Assembly (NCBI RefSeq): GCF_012641275.1
Contig: NZ_JABAIA010000001.1
Span: 3,472,001-3,536,000, forward strand
Origin: Chitinophaga varians
GTDB lineage: Bacteria > Bacteroidota > Bacteroidia > Chitinophagales > Chitinophagaceae
Length of the DNA stretch: 64,000 bases
Direction of reading: 5' to 3'
Notes under the pieces: generated by a model
Database searches by the model: none
What the model was told of the DNA's origin: nothing
The model's input: only the letters and a program-made list of their open reading frames with translations
Made by a program: the position numbers and the translations under genes
Part shown: positions 18,106 through 27,772 of the stretch, one piece after another
Position numbering within the stretch: the first letter of the stretch is position 1
How the letters are laid out: the number at the start of each line of letters is the position of its first letter

Positions 18106-19329
18106 ATGGCTAAAACCTTTTTCGAAGAATTGAACAATGAAAATCTTACCGGGGTAGCCTATAAGAACATTCACCTGAAGAAGGCCGCACTGGCCTACTT
18201 CGCCAACATCGGCAATGCCACCATTGCCGATATGTGCAAACAGCTTAACCTTAGCGCACCCAAAGTAACCACCCTGCTCAATGACCTGATCCAGGACGGC
18301 CTGGTAAAAGATTACGGAAAAGTGGAATCTACCGGCGGCCGTAAACCCAATTTGTACGGCCTGGTACCTGATTCCGCATTTTTTATAGGAGTAGATGTAA
18401 AACAACACCATCTTAACCTGGGATTGTCTGACCTGCAGAAGAACCTGGTCTGTACGGAAGAGAATATTCCCTATAAACTGGATAACAACAAAGCTTCCCT
18501 GGAAGAACTTTGTACGCTTATCAGCAACTTCATCGACGGTCTGCCTGTGCCGCGGGAAAAAATACTGGGCATCGGCATCAATCTCTCCGGTCGTATCAAT
18601 TACGCTACCGGCTATAGTTACAGCTTTTTCTATTTTGATGAAGAGCCGCTGAGTAAAATTATCGAGTCGAAAATCGGTATCCGTGTTTTCCTGGAAAATG
18701 ACTCCCGCGCCATGGCTTACGGCGAATTCAGCTCCGATGCGGTACACGGGGAACGGAATGTTCTTTTCCTGAACCTCGACTATGGCATTGGCATGGGCGT
18801 GCTGATAGACGGCCAGCTGTATTATGGTAAGTCTGGCTATAGCGGTGAAGTGGGGCATATCCCGCTGTTTGATAATGAAATCATCTGCCATTGCGGAAAA
18901 AAAGGATGTCTGGAAACAGAAGCCTCCGGATGGGCGCTCACCCGCATGTTCCAGGACAAATTACGCGAAGGCTCTTCCTCCATGCTGAGCCGCAAACCCG
19001 GCGCGCCGGACAATATCCAGCTGGAAGATATTATTGACGCTGCTATACATGATGATGTGCTCGCAATCGAGCTGATAGCTAAAATAGGAGAAAACCTCGG
19101 CCGTGGCATCGCCCTGTTGATCAATATCTTCAACCCTGAACTGGTGATCCTGGGCGGAAGCCTGGCAGCCACACAGGATTATATCCGGCTGCCTATTAAA
19201 AGCGCGGTGAATAAATACTCCCTCAGTCTGGTGAACAACGATACGAAGCTGCGTATCTCCGGCCTCGGTGAAAAGTCTGGTATCATCGGCGCGTGTTTGC
19301 TGGTACGGAATAAAGTTCTGATCAATTAA
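18106..19329 (+). CDS. ROK-family transcriptional regulator
   Basis: This 407-residue protein has an N-terminal winged-helix region (about 20-80; ATIADMCKQLNLSAPKVTTLLNDLIQDGLV) followed by a ROK sugar-kinase-like domain. That domain has ENDSRAMAYGE, LDYGIGMGVLIDG, GEVGHIPL and the zinc motif CHCGKKGCLETEA. This layout is that of NagC/Mlc/XylR-type regulators, which sense sugars and repress catabolic genes. The frame begins at TTG 18076, but the ATG at 18106 gives MAKTFFEELNNENLTGV and is preferred. It faces the FAD-enzyme operon, so autoregulation and control of that operon are likely. Confidence 0.88.
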   Translation: MAKTFFEELNNENLTGVAYKNIHLKKAALAYFANIGNATIADMCKQLNLSAPKVTTLLNDLIQDGLVKDYGKVESTGGRKPNLYGLVPDSAFFIGVDVKQHHLNLGLSDLQKNLVCTEENIPYKLDNNKASLEELCTLISNFIDGLPVPREKILGIGINLSGRINYATGYSYSFFYFDEEPLSKIIESKIGIRVFLENDSRAMAYGEFSSDAVHGERNVLFLNLDYGIGMGVLIDGQLYYGKSGYSGEVGHIPLFDNEIICHCGKKGCLETEASGWALTRMFQDKLREGSSSMLSRKPGAPDNIQLEDIIDAAIHDDVLAIELIAKIGENLGRGIALLINIFNPELVILGGSLAATQDYIRLPIKSAVNKYSLSLVNNDTKLRISGLGEKSGIIGACLLVRNKVLIN

Positions 19330-19343
19330 CAAATCACGATAGA

Positions 19344-19390
19344 TAGAAAGAAAAAAGCGCGGAGGTCAACTCTGCGCTTTTTTCTTTCTA
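19344..19390. terminator. Bidirectional terminator
   Basis: Perfect 17-base arms (19344-19360 starting TAGAAAGAAAAAAGCGC, and 19374-19390) lie between the convergent ROK and TPR genes. The A-rich outer left arm and T-rich right arm suit termination in both directions. Confidence 0.85.
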
Positions 19391-19400
19391 TTACGATTAA

Positions 19401-21695
19401 TTAGTCTTTCTTCTTCCTCAGAAACGAAAACAGCCCGCTGCCGTTTTTCAATCCGGCCTTTTTACTAACTGCCGGTTGAAAGCCCGGGTCTTTTTCCAGG
19501 ATACGGTCAATGGTTTTGCGGCAGGCGCTTAGGTCTCCCTTGCCTTCCTGTGCCAATGCCATCGTGTAATAGAAAGCGGACGATTCTGCGTCCCAGCTCC
19601 AGTTCATGTCTTTATAGGTCTGCACGCATTGATTGGCGTATTGCAGGCTGTTGTCGTAGTCTTCCAGTCCCAGGTACGCTTCTGCGAGGAAAGCATATAC
19701 GCCGCAGCGGTTGTTCGGTGAATTGTCCGATTCATCACCATGGGACATGATTTCCAGGGTTTGCAGCATATCCTGGATGGCTGCTTCGTACCTGTTCAGT
19801 TTAAGCGCAGCTTTACCTCTGAAGTAGAAGATCTTCATCTGCGATACCAGCGGCAGTTTGGCTATACCGCCAATGGATATACGATTATTGACAGCGCCGA
19901 TGCAGTGTTCGTACTGGGCATTGTCATAATACAGGTACATCAGGTTGAAGTAGGCGTCACTGTCGTCGGGTTTTTCCTCGAGATGTTTTTCGAGGGCCTG
20001 TATCCTTTCGTGCAGGTCGTCCTGACTGTTTGTTTTGATAAAGGCGCGGCCGGTTTTGATGCGGTCTATGTTATAGATGATGATTTCTTTTTCTTCCTCC
20101 TCCAGTTCGTCCATATCGTTGGTGATCCACTCTTCATATTCCGTCAGGATCTTATTATAGAGGGCCATGGCATCGTCATAGCGTTCCAGTGCGGTGAGGT
20201 CTTCAATGATCCGTTCATGGATAGACACGTAATATACCAGCGGCAGGCTGGAGATAAAAGTGTTGAGGATCATCTGCCGGTCGGCCACGGCTTCGGCATA
20301 TTTCCCCAGCTGATGAAACGCGTCGGCGCGGGATTCCAGCTGCTCCCAGAAGGGGGACATGTTATACCCTACGCTGTGGATATGAATAGCTTCTTCATAT
20401 GCGCCCAGTTCAAACAGCGTGATGCCGTAGTTGTTGCAGCACATGGCAAAATGGTGCGGATGGCCGGCGTAAGACGAACCGGTATTTTCATACCAGTAAG
20501 GATAATACAGGGCGTATGCTTTCTGGTAGAGGTATTTTTTCAGTTGTGTCAGTATCTGACGGGGTCCTGAGGCCTGCTCTTCCTGCAGCAGTTCATTACA
20601 TACCACGCCGGCCGAATACCAGTCGTACGCAATAGGGTAATCGAGATCGGTCCAGTTGTCCGGGAACTCCCCATGTGTTTTGTAATGGGCATAGTACCAC
20701 CGGATAATGGTGGACGGGTAAGGCCGCATGGCTATCGCCTTTTCATAATACGGCAGTGATTCGCTGTAGCTACCGATATTGAAGAGGGCAGTGGCAGTGA
20801 AGTGATAAAAATAACTCTCCTCCGGGTACAGGGAGATAAAGCGTTTGCCGGTGGATATCTGTTCCAGGGTGCCTTCTGCTTCGTCTTCACCGTAGAACTG
20901 GTGCCAGAAGTCGATGGTGCCCCAGCAGAATTCCCTGGCCAGTGCAGGGTGCCGTACACCCTGGTCCAGCAGGGCTTTTACCTGGTGGAGTATTTTCAGC
21001 ATGTCTTCCTCTTCCTGTTCCCCGGAAGTGCTGGCGATGTGCAGCATTTCCGCGGCGAAGTCGTAATCTGCCATTTCGAGGGCGAAATGCAGGGTGGAGA
21101 GGGTGCGGTTGTTGTATACGGTGCATTGGAATGCCTGCCGGTAATAATCCAGTGCGGTAGGTTTATTGTCGTTGTGATAATATACGTCGCCTATGCGGGT
21201 GTAGCACTGGAACCGCGCCACATTGAGCTGCGGCAGGTCATCGTGGTAGAGCGACTGGTAGATTTCCAGATTGCGGTGCATATCTGCCAGGGCTTTGTCT
21301 GTTTCATTTTGCAGCACCCATATCTGAAAGCGGTACAGGAGCGCTTTGGTGATCAGTTCCTCATCACCCTGATCAAGGATAAACTGGCAATCTTCCAGTG
21401 TTTCTGCTACTTTATCGTTGATAACATTGGCGCCCATATAAGCGCGGTGGACCCTTGCCTGGACATGTTGGGGGTTATATTCCAATGCTTTGCTGAATGC
21501 TTCGTATGCGGTTTGGTATGCAGTGGTCATTTCCTCCCTGTCCTCGGCGGATTTGGCTATTTCCAGCCTGCACTTGCCCATCAGGTACCACGCGGCGGCT
21601 TCGGCCGGATGCTCTTCCAGATATGTTTCCAGTTCAATCGTCGCTACCGTGTATGCCTGTTCCTGATATAACCTTTCCAGTTCTTCCAGATTCAT
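19401..21695 (-). CDS. Large TPR-repeat protein
   Basis: This 764-residue soluble protein has no signal peptide and is made almost wholly of tetratricopeptide-like helical pairs. Examples are AAAWYLMGKCRLEIAKSAED, AFSKALEYNPQHVQARVHRAYMGAN, YFYHFTATALFNIGSYSESLPYYEKAIAMRP and DAYFNLMYLYYDNAQYEHCIGAVNNR. It ends in a basic tail FSFLRKKKD. TPR arrays act as protein-binding scaffolds; no partner can be named from the neighbours. It is monocistronic and shares a terminator with the ROK gene. Confidence 0.85.
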   Translation of the reverse strand: MNLEELERLYQEQAYTVATIELETYLEEHPAEAAAWYLMGKCRLEIAKSAEDREEMTTAYQTAYEAFSKALEYNPQHVQARVHRAYMGANVINDKVAETLEDCQFILDQGDEELITKALLYRFQIWVLQNETDKALADMHRNLEIYQSLYHDDLPQLNVARFQCYTRIGDVYYHNDNKPTALDYYRQAFQCTVYNNRTLSTLHFALEMADYDFAAEMLHIASTSGEQEEEDMLKILHQVKALLDQGVRHPALAREFCWGTIDFWHQFYGEDEAEGTLEQISTGKRFISLYPEESYFYHFTATALFNIGSYSESLPYYEKAIAMRPYPSTIIRWYYAHYKTHGEFPDNWTDLDYPIAYDWYSAGVVCNELLQEEQASGPRQILTQLKKYLYQKAYALYYPYWYENTGSSYAGHPHHFAMCCNNYGITLFELGAYEEAIHIHSVGYNMSPFWEQLESRADAFHQLGKYAEAVADRQMILNTFISSLPLVYYVSIHERIIEDLTALERYDDAMALYNKILTEYEEWITNDMDELEEEEKEIIIYNIDRIKTGRAFIKTNSQDDLHERIQALEKHLEEKPDDSDAYFNLMYLYYDNAQYEHCIGAVNNRISIGGIAKLPLVSQMKIFYFRGKAALKLNRYEAAIQDMLQTLEIMSHGDESDNSPNNRCGVYAFLAEAYLGLEDYDNSLQYANQCVQTYKDMNWSWDAESSAFYYTMALAQEGKGDLSACRKTIDRILEKDPGFQPAVSKKAGLKNGSGLFSFLRKKKD

Positions 21696-21976
21696 AATAC
21701 CATTAGATTAGAACGTGCAATTTATTAAGTTTGAAGCAGGTTGTCCAGCTTCATAAATAATTTCTGGATATTAAAATCGTTTATATATATTTATTGGATT
21801 GACCAGGATGCTGTAATACAACACTGCCTGTACAGGAGATGGGCCATGGGGGTGTGTTTTGGGGTGAACTTTCCAAGGTCCTGTCAGGTTGTCCTGCGAC
21901 AAAAAATCGAATATCTTAACAATAATAAATATCCGGCCATGCAATTCCTTGCAAGGCCTTTTTTAATGCGGTACGG

Positions 21977-22387
21977 CTACAGGGAATATTGAATCGTCTG
22001 TTCCAGGATACCCTTCAGCAGCTGACTCAGTTCATGCAGGCTATTCGGTTTGGTGATAAAATAGGAGGCGCCCAACGCACGGGTTTCCTTTTTATCCGAT
22101 TCATGGGAAGATGTGGTATAGATGATAACAGGAATGTGGCGAAGATGTTCAATCTGCCGAAGTTCTGCCAGGAACTGCTTTCCGTCTACCCGCGGCATAT
22201 TGAGGTCCAGGAAGATCAGATCAGGTACTAAACCTTCTTCCAGCCGCACAAGGGCATCTTCACCGTTGATAGCTTCGTTGTAAATAATATCCGGCACCAA
22301 CTCTTTCAATACGTCGCCAAATATCATCCTGTCGTCCACGTCATCATCAATTAAAAGTACAGAGGAATATTTACAGCTGCTCACCAT
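21977..22387 (-). CDS. Single-domain response regulator
   Basis: This 136-residue protein is a receiver domain alone: acidic residues in LLIDDDVDD, phospho-acceptor in LIFLDLNMPRVDG, Thr in IIYTTSSHESD and Lys in YFITKPNS. The Rcp1-like EAINGEDAL and LxLNMPR pattern places it with receivers that often partner cytosolic or phytochrome-like kinases. It is divergent from the large hybrid kinase at 22523, with 135 bases between, so it may be part of that phosphorelay. Confidence 0.87.
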   Translation of the reverse strand: MVSSCKYSSVLLIDDDVDDRMIFGDVLKELVPDIIYNEAINGEDALVRLEEGLVPDLIFLDLNMPRVDGKQFLAELRQIEHLRHIPVIIYTTSSHESDKKETRALGASYFITKPNSLHELSQLLKGILEQTIQYSL

Positions 22388-22522
22388 ATGAGATTTAGAA
22401 TAAAGACAAATTTATGATTTTGTTGGTATTTTCATAGCACTGGTTTAGTTAGGTATACGGTTTGTGATGCCATTACCCAACATTTATATTTTCCTGAAAA
22501 AAAATTAAACGAGCTCAGGCGG

Positions 22523-25500
22523 ATGAAGAAATTTTTTATGCAGCTGCCACTGCCCAGGAAGTTATTCCTGATTGCTATTGTTCCCTTGATATGCCTTATT
22601 TATCTGGGTATCCAGATATTCAACAAACAGAGTGAGGATATCCGCAGCATCGAAAACCTGCTACAGGACGTAAGTACAGCCGCCACCGTGATGAAGGTGG
22701 CCGATGAAATACATATGGAACGCCGTTCCAGCGTGAATTACGTGCTGGGCAACTACTCCCAGAACGACCTGCTGATGCAGCGGGCCAAAACAGACCTCGC
22801 CATCGATGCCGTGAAATCAAGGCTGCTGGCGGCCGATAGCCGTTTTTTTACCTATTCGCTGCTCAATACGCTTCCGAAAAAAAGAAAAGAGATCGACAAT
22901 AAGAGCATGCCACAGCGGGAAGTACTGGATTATTATTCCAATCTGATCTTCCGGCTCAACAACCTGGCGCATGCCAGTACACCGGATATCAGTGTGCTGA
23001 AGCCCCTGCAGCAGGACCTTAATTCGCAGTACCTGCTGGCGCAGATGGCCGCTTACCAAGGCCTCATACGGATGGACCTCTACTACTTCATCCTGAAAAA
23101 GGAAGTGTGGCCGGACGACTTCTCCCGCATCGAAAACAACAACGACATGTATGCTTCGCTGCGGGCCGAATTCCTTGATAAATCATCCCCCGCCAATGCC
23201 GCCGCCCTGCTGAAAGTAGAGAAAAGCAACGAATACGTGATCACCTCCGATTTTATCAGCAACACTATCAAAAACCGGAAGATAGATACCCTTTTCAATG
23301 CAGACTCGTGGTGGGACAATTCCAGCGCGGCGGTAGACCAGCTCAAACAGCTGCAACGCAGTATTGTGGACAAGGTCAGCAAAGAGGCCCGTACCATTGC
23401 ACAGAAAGAAAATGACCTCAAAACACGTTATCTCGTCTTCCTCGTACTTATTGTAGTGCTGGTGATAGCATTCGTTACCTACACCGCCAAGACAATTACC
23501 GAAAGCCTGAACATACTGCGTTCTGCGGCCGATAAAATAGCCAAAGGCATGAGCGGGGAAGCGCCCGATATCCGTACAAGGGATGCTATCGGCAGCCTGT
23601 CAAAATCACTCGCCGCCATTGATCTGACCGGCCAGGAGCTGGCCATGGCAGCGGACAGTATCGGCAAGGGAGATTTTAATATCACCGTGAAGCCCCGCAG
23701 CAGTGAAGATACGCTGGGCAACGCCGTAGTACAAATGGCGGCTGATCTGAAAGCCTTCCGCGAGGAAAATGAACTGGAGATGTGGGTGCAGACAGGGCTT
23801 AACAAAATAAGTGAAACGCTGCTGGCTGAAAGGGACATGCAGTCCCTCACCAAAGACGCTTTGTCTGATCTGGTACAATATACCGGCGCGCAAACAGGCG
23901 TGCTCTACATCCGCCAGAACGGCGACCTGCATTTCTCCGCCGGGCACGCGCTGTCGGACCAATACCCGGCGCCCCCTGTGGTGGCAGCCGGCAAAACGCT
24001 GATGGGGCAGGCATTGCTGCAACGTAAGCCGATACTCCTCCGTGATGCCCCCGATAATTTCCTGCACATCGCCGGAGGGTCCGTTTCCGCACAACCCGGA
24101 CATGTGTTTATTATGCCACTGATACACGCCGGCATAGCGGAAGGCGTGGTGGAAATCGGTTCGCTGTTTCCTTTCAGCGAAAGCGCCGTGCAATATATGA
24201 CACAGGCATCCCACAGTATAGCAGTGGCCATTCAAAGCACCCGCAGCCGCATACGTCTGCAGGAACTGCTGGAGGAAACACAGTCACAGGCAGAAGAACT
24301 ACAGGTGCAACACAGCGAGCTGGAAAGCCTCAATGCGGAACTGGAAGCACAAACCCAGAAACTGCAGGTATCGGAAGAAGAACTTAAAGTGCAACAGGAA
24401 GAACTGATGCAGTCCAATGCTGAACTGGAAGAGAGAAGCCGCATGCTGGAAGAGAAAAACCAGATCATCGTGGAACGAAACCTCGATATCCACAAAAAAG
24501 CTGAAGAACTGGCACTCAGCACCAAGTATAAGTCAGAGTTCCTCGCCAATATGTCGCATGAGCTGCGCACGCCGCTCAATTCCATCCTGCTGCTGTCACG
24601 GTTATTGTCTGAAAACCATGACCATAACCTGAATGCCGACCAGGTGGAATACGCGCAGGTCATCAATTCCTCCGGTAAAGGATTGCTGACGCTGATAGAT
24701 GAAATACTGGACCTCTCCAAGATAGAATCCGGTAAGATGGAACTGGAATATGGCCAGGTATACATTGAAAATATCCTCTCCAATATGCAGGCGCTGTTTG
24801 AGCCGATTGCACGGGACAAAGGACTGGCGCTGCAACTGGCTGCCATGCCTGGTGCGCCGGCATCAATAGAGACAGACCAGGTAAGGCTGGAGCAGATACT
24901 CAAAAATTTCCTCTCCAATGCCCTGAAATTTACCGCCAAAGGTTCTGTTACGCTGTCAGTACAGCGGGGCGACATAGCTGGCACTATCCGCTTTGTGGTA
25001 AAAGACACAGGCATCGGTATTCCGGTGGAAAAACAACAGGTGATCTTCGAAGCGTTCCAGCAGGCTGACGGTTCTACCCGTCGCAAATACGGTGGCACCG
25101 GACTGGGGCTGTCTATCAGCCGTGAGCTGGCCAAGCTGCTGGGCGGCCACATTTCCCTTGAAAGCAACGGGGAAGACGGCAGCGAATTCTCAGTAACGGT
25201 ACCGGTAGCACGAAAATATGAACAGACCACCGCAGCCCCGGTAGCTTCGCCAACAACCGTCAAAGAGCCTACTGTAGTGGACGAAGGACTGGCTGCCAAA
25301 GGAGGCACGTCTTACCTGGCGCCACTGATTCCCGGTGATATCCCTGATGACCGTGACCATATTCAACCAGGGGACTCCATTGTGCTGATTGTGGAAGACG
25401 ATACTTACTTTGCCAAAGCACTGCTTGAATTTACCCGTCAGCGGGGATATAAAGGCGTTGTTACTGTCAGAGGCGACATGGCCGGTGAACTGGCCCGCAA

Positions 25501-26551
25501 ATACCGGCCTGTCGGCATCCTGCTCGATATCCAGTTGCCGGTGAAAGACGGCTGGCAGGTAATGGAAGAATTGAAAAATGATCCGGTCACCCGCCCGATA
25601 CCTGTACACATCATCTCTTCGCTGGAAGCGAAAAAGGAAAGCCTGATGAAAGGCGCAGTGGATTTTGTGAGCAAGCCGGTCACCATGGAAAGCATGCAGC
25701 ACATCTTTGAGAAGCTGGAATTTGTTCTGCAACGTTCCACCAAAAAGGTGCTGATACTGGAGGAGAATGCCAAACACGCCAAAGCGCTGGCCTATTTCCT
25801 GGGCAACTACCAGGTGAATTCAGAAATCAGCAGTACCGTTACCGACGGTGTACAATTACTGCAGCAGAAAGATGTGGACTGCGTGATACTGGACATGGGC
25901 ATTCCTGACCAGCAGGCCTATGAAACACTGGAAACGGTAAAAGAAATCAAAGGGCTGGAAAACCTGCCCATCATTATATTTACCGGCAAAAGCCTTTCGC
26001 GGGCGGAAGAACAACGGATACGGCAGTACGCCGATTCCATCGTTGTAAAAACGGCACATTCCTATCAACGCATGCTGGACGAAGTGTCACTGTTTCTGCA
26101 CCTGGTATCGGAAAACAATGCGGCCGCACAAACCGGCAACAGCAAAATGTCGCTGCTCAACGAAGTGCTGAAAGGCAAGACCGTACTGGTGGCCGATGAC
26201 GATGTACGCAATATTTTCTCGCTCACGAAAGCGCTGGAGATGCACCAGATGAAGGTGCTTTCCGCGGTAGACGGAAAAGAGGCGCTGCAGCAGCTCAGTG
26301 AACATACCGTGGATATTGTGCTGATGGATATGATGATGCCGGAAATGGATGGCTACGACGCTATTGCCGCTATCCGCAAGCAGCCGTCAATGGCCCATCT
26401 GCCGATCATCGCCGTCACCGCCAAAGCCATGATGGGCGACCGGGAGAAATGCCTGAAAGCCGGCGCGTCAGACTATATCTCCAAACCCGTGGACGTAGAC
26501 CAGTTGATTTCGTTATTACGTGTATGGCTATACGATAAAGGCATGAAATAA
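22523..26551 (+). CDS. Hybrid histidine kinase with HAMP, GAF and three receivers
   Basis: This 1342-residue membrane protein has TM1 (about 14-34), a helical periplasmic sensor (35-300) and TM2 (about 302-321). HAMP-like linkers (322-425) and a GAF domain (about 440-570) follow, then a coiled coil (575-665) and HisKA with His679 in MSHELRTPLNS. The ATPase domain (N box NFLSNALKF, DTGIGIP, GTGLGLS) precedes three receivers with Asp1002, Asp1124 and Asp1269. The second receiver has EEN in place of the usual DD, so it may be degenerate. The layout resembles large stress-type phosphorelay kinases. It starts an operon with a receiver, CheR and CheB. Confidence 0.92.
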   Translation: MKKFFMQLPLPRKLFLIAIVPLICLIYLGIQIFNKQSEDIRSIENLLQDVSTAATVMKVADEIHMERRSSVNYVLGNYSQNDLLMQRAKTDLAIDAVKSRLLAADSRFFTYSLLNTLPKKRKEIDNKSMPQREVLDYYSNLIFRLNNLAHASTPDISVLKPLQQDLNSQYLLAQMAAYQGLIRMDLYYFILKKEVWPDDFSRIENNNDMYASLRAEFLDKSSPANAAALLKVEKSNEYVITSDFISNTIKNRKIDTLFNADSWWDNSSAAVDQLKQLQRSIVDKVSKEARTIAQKENDLKTRYLVFLVLIVVLVIAFVTYTAKTITESLNILRSAADKIAKGMSGEAPDIRTRDAIGSLSKSLAAIDLTGQELAMAADSIGKGDFNITVKPRSSEDTLGNAVVQMAADLKAFREENELEMWVQTGLNKISETLLAERDMQSLTKDALSDLVQYTGAQTGVLYIRQNGDLHFSAGHALSDQYPAPPVVAAGKTLMGQALLQRKPILLRDAPDNFLHIAGGSVSAQPGHVFIMPLIHAGIAEGVVEIGSLFPFSESAVQYMTQASHSIAVAIQSTRSRIRLQELLEETQSQAEELQVQHSELESLNAELEAQTQKLQVSEEELKVQQEELMQSNAELEERSRMLEEKNQIIVERNLDIHKKAEELALSTKYKSEFLANMSHELRTPLNSILLLSRLLSENHDHNLNADQVEYAQVINSSGKGLLTLIDEILDLSKIESGKMELEYGQVYIENILSNMQALFEPIARDKGLALQLAAMPGAPASIETDQVRLEQILKNFLSNALKFTAKGSVTLSVQRGDIAGTIRFVVKDTGIGIPVEKQQVIFEAFQQADGSTRRKYGGTGLGLSISRELAKLLGGHISLESNGEDGSEFSVTVPVARKYEQTTAAPVASPTTVKEPTVVDEGLAAKGGTSYLAPLIPGDIPDDRDHIQPGDSIVLIVEDDTYFAKALLEFTRQRGYKGVVTVRGDMAGELARKYRPVGILLDIQLPVKDGWQVMEELKNDPVTRPIPVHIISSLEAKKESLMKGAVDFVSKPVTMESMQHIFEKLEFVLQRSTKKVLILEENAKHAKALAYFLGNYQVNSEISSTVTDGVQLLQQKDVDCVILDMGIPDQQAYETLETVKEIKGLENLPIIIFTGKSLSRAEEQRIRQYADSIVVKTAHSYQRMLDEVSLFLHLVSENNAAAQTGNSKMSLLNEVLKGKTVLVADDDVRNIFSLTKALEMHQMKVLSAVDGKEALQQLSEHTVDIVLMDMMMPEMDGYDAIAAIRKQPSMAHLPIIAVTAKAMMGDREKCLKAGASDYISKPVDVDQLISLLRVWLYDKGMK

Positions 26552-26552
26552 T

Positions 26553-26927
26553 ATGGAGCAGAAAAAAGTACTGATCATAGATGATGACGCCCGCAATATT
26601 TTTGCGCTAAAGGCAGTGTTGCGCTCCCGTGGGATACCCTGTATTGCTGCTTCTACCGGCGCAGAAGGGCTGGCGCTGCTGGACGGCGGGCATGAGGTAG
26701 GCGTGGTGCTGATGGACATTATGATGCCCGACATGGACGGCTATGAAACCATTGCGGCGCTGCGGGCCAAAGAAGGGGAGGAGCATCTGCCCATTATTGC
26801 GGTAACAGCCAAAGCCATGGTGGGTGACCGGGAGAAATGCCTTGAAGCGGGTGCTGACGACTATATTTCAAAACCAGTTGATGTAGATGTGTTGCTCTCG
26901 CAGCTACAACAATACTTATCTGTATAA
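26553..26927 (+). CDS. Single-domain response regulator
   Basis: The 124-residue receiver has LIIDDDARNIFALK, phospho-acceptor Asp in VVLMDIMMPDMDGY, Thr in IIAVTAKAM and Lys in YISKPVDV. It is strikingly like the third receiver of the preceding kinase (both have the MVGDREKCLEAGADDYISKPVD-type block), which suggests duplication of that domain. It starts 1 base after the kinase stop and 3 bases before the CheR start. It is probably an output or shuttle receiver for the kinase. Confidence 0.9.
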   Translation: MEQKKVLIIDDDARNIFALKAVLRSRGIPCIAASTGAEGLALLDGGHEVGVVLMDIMMPDMDGYETIAALRAKEGEEHLPIIAVTAKAMVGDREKCLEAGADDYISKPVDVDVLLSQLQQYLSV

Positions 26928-26930
26928 GCT

Positions 26931-27758
26931 GTGAACAGGAATCATATTAGTGAACAGGAAGTGAGCATGTTACTCAACGATGTGCTGGAGCGTTATGGGT
27001 ATGACTTTACCGAGTACGCACATGCCTCCATTAACAGACGGGTGAATCATCTTTTTCAGCTGGACCGTTTCCCGAGCTTTGCGGAATTCCGCTATCGTAT
27101 TATTACTGACGCGGATTATGCGTCGCGTTTTGTGGAGGAGATCACGGTGAACGTAACGGAGATGTTCCGTGATCCGCAATTTTATTATGCGCTTCGTCAA
27201 CAGGTACTGCCGGTGCTGGCCACATATCCGCTTATCCGGATATGGCATGCCGGCTGTTCTACCGGGGAAGAAGTGTATTCTTTCGCTATTTTGCTGAAAG
27301 AGGCTAACCTGCTGCACAAATCGGTGATTTATGCAACAGACATTAATACCAGTGTGCTGGAAAAAGGGAGGACCGGTATTTTCCCGCTTTCACAGATGCA
27401 GCAATATTCGCGCAATTACATGGAAGCCGGCGGGGTACAGGATTTCTCGTCGTACTACACGGCCAACTACGAGTATGCTAAGTTCAGGCAGGACCTTGGA
27501 GGGAAAATTATTTTTTCTCCCCATAACCTGGTCACAGATGGTTCGTTCAATGAATTCCAGTTGATCATCTGCCGGAACGTGTTGATCTATTTTAATAAAA
27601 TGCTGCAGGATAAAGTGCTGCGGCTGTTTTGCGACAGCCTGGAGCCACTCGGCTTCCTGGCGCTGGGCAGCAAGGAATCGCTTAACTTTACCACTGTGTC
27701 AGGGCAGTTCAGGCAGTTGGACGGTAAAGAGAAGATCTGGCGGAAACATCATCTGTAA
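26931..27758 (+). CDS. CheR-type protein-glutamate methyltransferase
   Basis: This 275-residue protein starts at GTG. It has an N-terminal helical CheR domain (about 1-75) and a SAM-binding domain with IRIWHAGCSTGEEVYSFAILL, ATDINTSVLEKG and LIICRNVLIYFNK. CheR methylates glutamates of chemoreceptors, but no receptor, CheA or CheW is visible here. In this setting the pair CheR-CheB is likely to modify or regulate the neighbouring hybrid kinases, as in other non-flagellar signalling clusters. That role is inference. Confidence 0.9.
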   Translation: MNRNHISEQEVSMLLNDVLERYGYDFTEYAHASINRRVNHLFQLDRFPSFAEFRYRIITDADYASRFVEEITVNVTEMFRDPQFYYALRQQVLPVLATYPLIRIWHAGCSTGEEVYSFAILLKEANLLHKSVIYATDINTSVLEKGRTGIFPLSQMQQYSRNYMEAGGVQDFSSYYTANYEYAKFRQDLGGKIIFSPHNLVTDGSFNEFQLIICRNVLIYFNKMLQDKVLRLFCDSLEPLGFLALGSKESLNFTTVSGQFRQLDGKEKIWRKHHL

Positions 27759-27772
27759 TCAACAAAATAACT

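Noticed and set aside
21741..21992. 83-residue plus-strand frame between TPR and receiver genes
   Set aside because: It lies in AT-rich sequence, overlaps the end of the receiver gene and has no motif or start context.
24232..25308. 358-residue Ser-rich minus-strand frame in the hybrid kinase
   Set aside because: The Ser-rich, low-complexity composition and position inside the kinase show that it is a reading-frame shadow.
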